From NCBI GenBank assembly GCA_025935595.1, contig JAICUZ010000025.1:1-15648 (forward strand): DNA of 15,648 bases, written 5' to 3'. Below the pieces are notes generated by a model. The model saw nothing but the letters and a program-made list of their open reading frames with translations, made no database searches and had not been told where the DNA came from. This document shows positions 14,097-15,648 of the stretch, piece by piece. The stretch is from Burkholderiales bacterium (GTDB lineage: Bacteria > Actinomycetota > Thermoleophilia > Gaiellales > Gaiellaceae). A program made the translations under genes and the position numbers. Every line of letters starts with the position of its first letter. The stretch's first letter is position 1.

Positions 14097-14472
14097 GTGG
14101 GCTCACGTCCTCGAGCGCGACGCGCATCAGGTCCCTGATCGAGACGATCCCGACGGGCCGGCCTTCCTCGAGCACGGGCAGGTGGCGGAAGCCGCCGTGG
14201 ATCATCACGACGCCCGCCTGTTGCGTCGACTCGTCGGCATCCACGGTCTCCGGGTGGCGGGTCATCCAGTCGCCGACCAGTCCGTCGACGCTGCCGGAGC
14301 CGACGGCGCGGAGCACGTCGCGCTCGGTGACGATCCCGATCAGCCGGCCACCGTCGACGACGAGGGCCGAGCCGACACGGCGCTCGTTCATGGCGGCCGC
14401 CGCCTCGACGAGCGGCGTCTCCTCGGCGAGCTCCAGCAACCCTTTCGTCATCACGTCACCGACGGTCTTCAT
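14086..14472 (-). CDS. CBS-domain pair protein
   Basis: 128 aa made of two CBS domains and nothing else. The first runs from VGDVMTKG to LIGIVTERDVLRAVG (about 4-58), the second from VGDWMTRHPETV to PVGIVSIRDLMRVAL (about 66-120). CBS pairs (Bateman modules) bind AMP, ATP or S-adenosylmethionine and usually control a partner enzyme or transporter. The G-I-V-T/S-x-R-D nucleotide-binding signatures are intact in both halves. It starts at ATG 14472, 3 nt after the methyltransferase stop, with a good GGGAG 8 nt upstream. Its position between methyltransferase and dehydrogenase genes suggests it senses energy or SAM state for this pathway; that is inference. It was probably identified correctly as a domain, but the ligand is unknown. 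Confidence 0.93.
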   Translation of the reverse strand: MKTVGDVMTKGLLELAEETPLVEAAAAMNERRVGSALVVDGGRLIGIVTERDVLRAVGSGSVDGLVGDWMTRHPETVDADESTQQAGVVMIHGGFRHLPVLEEGRPVGIVSIRDLMRVALEDVSPRGV

Positions 14473-14475
14473 GAC

Positions 14476-15648
14476 TCAGTCTCCCAACTCGGTGCGACGG
14501 CGGTCGACATAGGACTTCAGCTCCTCCTTCAACCCCGCGTCCATGGCCGGCTCCTCGTACTCGTCCAGCGTCTTCTTCCAGATGTCGGTCGCACGCGCCG
14601 CGGCGTCCTTGCCGCCGTTGCGCGTCCAGCGCTCGTAGTTCTCGGTCGACGAGAGCAACGGCCGGTAGAAGCACTCCCGGAACCGCTCGAGCGTGTGGGC
14701 GGCGCCGAGGAAGTGCCCGCCCTGCCCCACCTCCTGGTGCGCGCCGTAGGCGAGGGTCTCCTCGTCGATCTTCAGCGGCTCGAACACCTCGTGCAGCATG
14801 CGAAGCACCTCGACGTCGACGATGAACTTCTCGTAGCACGAGACGAGGCCCGACTCGAGCCAGCCGGCCGAGTGCATGACGAAGTTCGTCCCGGCGAGGA
14901 ACGTCGGCCAGAGCGTCATCGCCGCTTCGTAGGCAGCCTGGGCGTCGACAGCCTGTGACGACGTAAGCCCGCCCCCGCCGCGGAACGGCAGCCCGTAGTG
15001 CCGCGCGATCTGCCCCGTGCACAGCAGCCCGACCGCTGACTCCGGTGTCCCGAACGACGGCGAGCCGGACTGCATGTCCGTGTTCGAGAGGAAGCTCCCG
15101 AACACGACGGGGCAGCCGGGCCGGATCGTCTGCACGAGCGCGATCCCTGCGAGCGCCTCGCCGACCTGCTGCGCAAGGGTCGACGGCACGGACACCGGCG
15201 ACATCGCCCCCATGAGCAGGAACGGCGTGATCACCATCGCCTGGTTCGCCTTCGCATACACGTGGAGCGCGTCCAGCATGCGCTCGTCGTAGCGAAGCGG
15301 CGAGTTGACGTTGATCAACGAGATGATCGCCGGGCTCGCCTCCAGCGACTCGCGCCCGAACACCATCTCCGCCATCGCGATCGTGTCCGCGGCGTTCGGA
15401 CCCGACGTGACCGAGCCCATGAATGGCTTGTCCGAGAGCGTGAGCAGCGCGTACACCATGTCGAGGTGACGCGAGTCGAGCGGCTTGTCGTTCGGCTCGC
15501 AGATCGTCCCGCCCGGCGTGTCGAGTTGCGGGAACGACTGCGATAGCCGCACGAGGTTCTCGAAGTCGGCATACGTCGCCTCACGTCGTTCGAGCCCTTC
15601 GCGCACGAACGGGCAGCCGTAGACCGCGCCGAACGCCATGTGGTTGCC
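14476..15648 (-). CDS. MttB-family (trimethylamine:corrinoid) methyltransferase, non-pyrrolysine, N-terminus outside window
   Basis: 390 residues visible, open through the right edge. The family moves a methyl group from trimethylamine or a quaternary amine to a cobalamin-binding protein. Family-typical stretches include TSGPNAADTIAMAEMVFG, PSFGTPESAVGLLCTGQIAR, YGLPFRGGGGLTSSQ, DAQAAYEAAM, NFVMHSAGWLESGL, SCYEKFIVD, GGHFLGAAHT and the final basic helix YVDRRR. Methanogen MttB needs an in-frame amber codon read as pyrrolysine; no in-frame TAG occurs in these 390 codons and the stop is TGA, so this is the Pyl-free type. Characterised Pyl-free members act on glycine betaine, proline betaine, carnitine and similar. 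The adjacent BetA-like gene favours a betaine here (inference). The corrinoid protein and methyl-corrinoid:THF transferase are not in the window. Confidence 0.92.
   Translation of the reverse strand, partial: GNHMAFGAVYGCPFVREGLERREATYADFENLVRLSQSFPQLDTPGGTICEPNDKPLDSRHLDMVYALLTLSDKPFMGSVTSGPNAADTIAMAEMVFGRESLEASPAIISLINVNSPLRYDERMLDALHVYAKANQAMVITPFLLMGAMSPVSVPSTLAQQVGEALAGIALVQTIRPGCPVVFGSFLSNTDMQSGSPSFGTPESAVGLLCTGQIARHYGLPFRGGGGLTSSQAVDAQAAYEAAMTLWPTFLAGTNFVMHSAGWLESGLVSCYEKFIVDVEVLRMLHEVFEPLKIDEETLAYGAHQEVGQGGHFLGAAHTLERFRECFYRPLLSSTENYERWTRNGGKDAAARATDIWKKTLDEYEEPAMDAGLKEELKSYVDRRRTELGD

Noticed and set aside
12642..14138. 498-codon plus-strand open frame
   Set aside because: Shadow of the aldehyde dehydrogenase, whose catalytic motifs are intact on the minus strand.
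14476..15648. Pyrrolysine-encoding mttB
   Set aside because: No in-frame TAG occurs in the visible 390 codons, and the gene ends with TGA.

Overview
The window is very GC-rich, uses GTG starts freely and has genes packed with overlaps of a few bases. Neighbouring rpsA (ribosomal protein S1) and polA is an arrangement typical of Actinobacteria. The overall look fits a deep-branching, high-GC actinobacterium, possibly Thermoleophilia or a relative. The class is an inference from style and gene content; no 16S gene is present.

Layout. (1) 1-230, minus: the 5' end of rpsA, running off the left edge. (2) 231-578: about 350 bases without a credible gene, holding a probable rpsA promoter, a 7-bp tandem repeat and inverted repeats downstream of polA. 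(3) 579-3140, minus: polA. (4) About 3166-6130, plus: a three-gene unit (two-domain GNAT acetyltransferase, LysE/RhtB exporter, LarA-like DUF2088 protein) starting about 25 bp from polA and reading away from it. (5) 6127-10460, minus: livH-livM-livG-livF, the permease and ATPase genes of a branched-chain/polar amino acid ABC importer, with 1-nt spacing or 4-bp overlaps and no binding-protein gene in view. (6) 10531-10614, plus: tRNA-Leu(CAA). (7) 10621-15648, minus: a tight run transcribed right to left: MttB-family methyltransferase (N-terminus beyond the window), CBS-domain protein, aldehyde dehydrogenase, BetA-like GMC oxidoreductase and a small cyclodeaminase (FTCD_C-like) protein.

How the genes may work together. 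Region 7 reads as a quaternary-amine/one-carbon catabolic operon. The BetA-like enzyme and the aldehyde dehydrogenase could oxidise choline (or a similar amino alcohol) to a betaine. The non-pyrrolysine MttB homologue could remove a methyl group to a corrinoid protein. The cyclodeaminase-like protein could handle tetrahydrofolate-bound C1 units, and the CBS protein could sense adenine nucleotides. The corrinoid protein and the methyl transfer partner are not in view. The Liv importer next door could feed substrate, but nothing in the sequence ties it to this operon.

The most distinctive non-coding signal is a compact palindrome, GGTGTCTGACACC. It occurs as an inverted pair exactly at the aldehyde dehydrogenase/GMC junction, supplying the stop codon of one gene and the apparent start and first codons of the next. 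A variant with compensating stem changes, GGTGCCTGGCACC, lies downstream of polA. Both copies have an alternative pairing partner.
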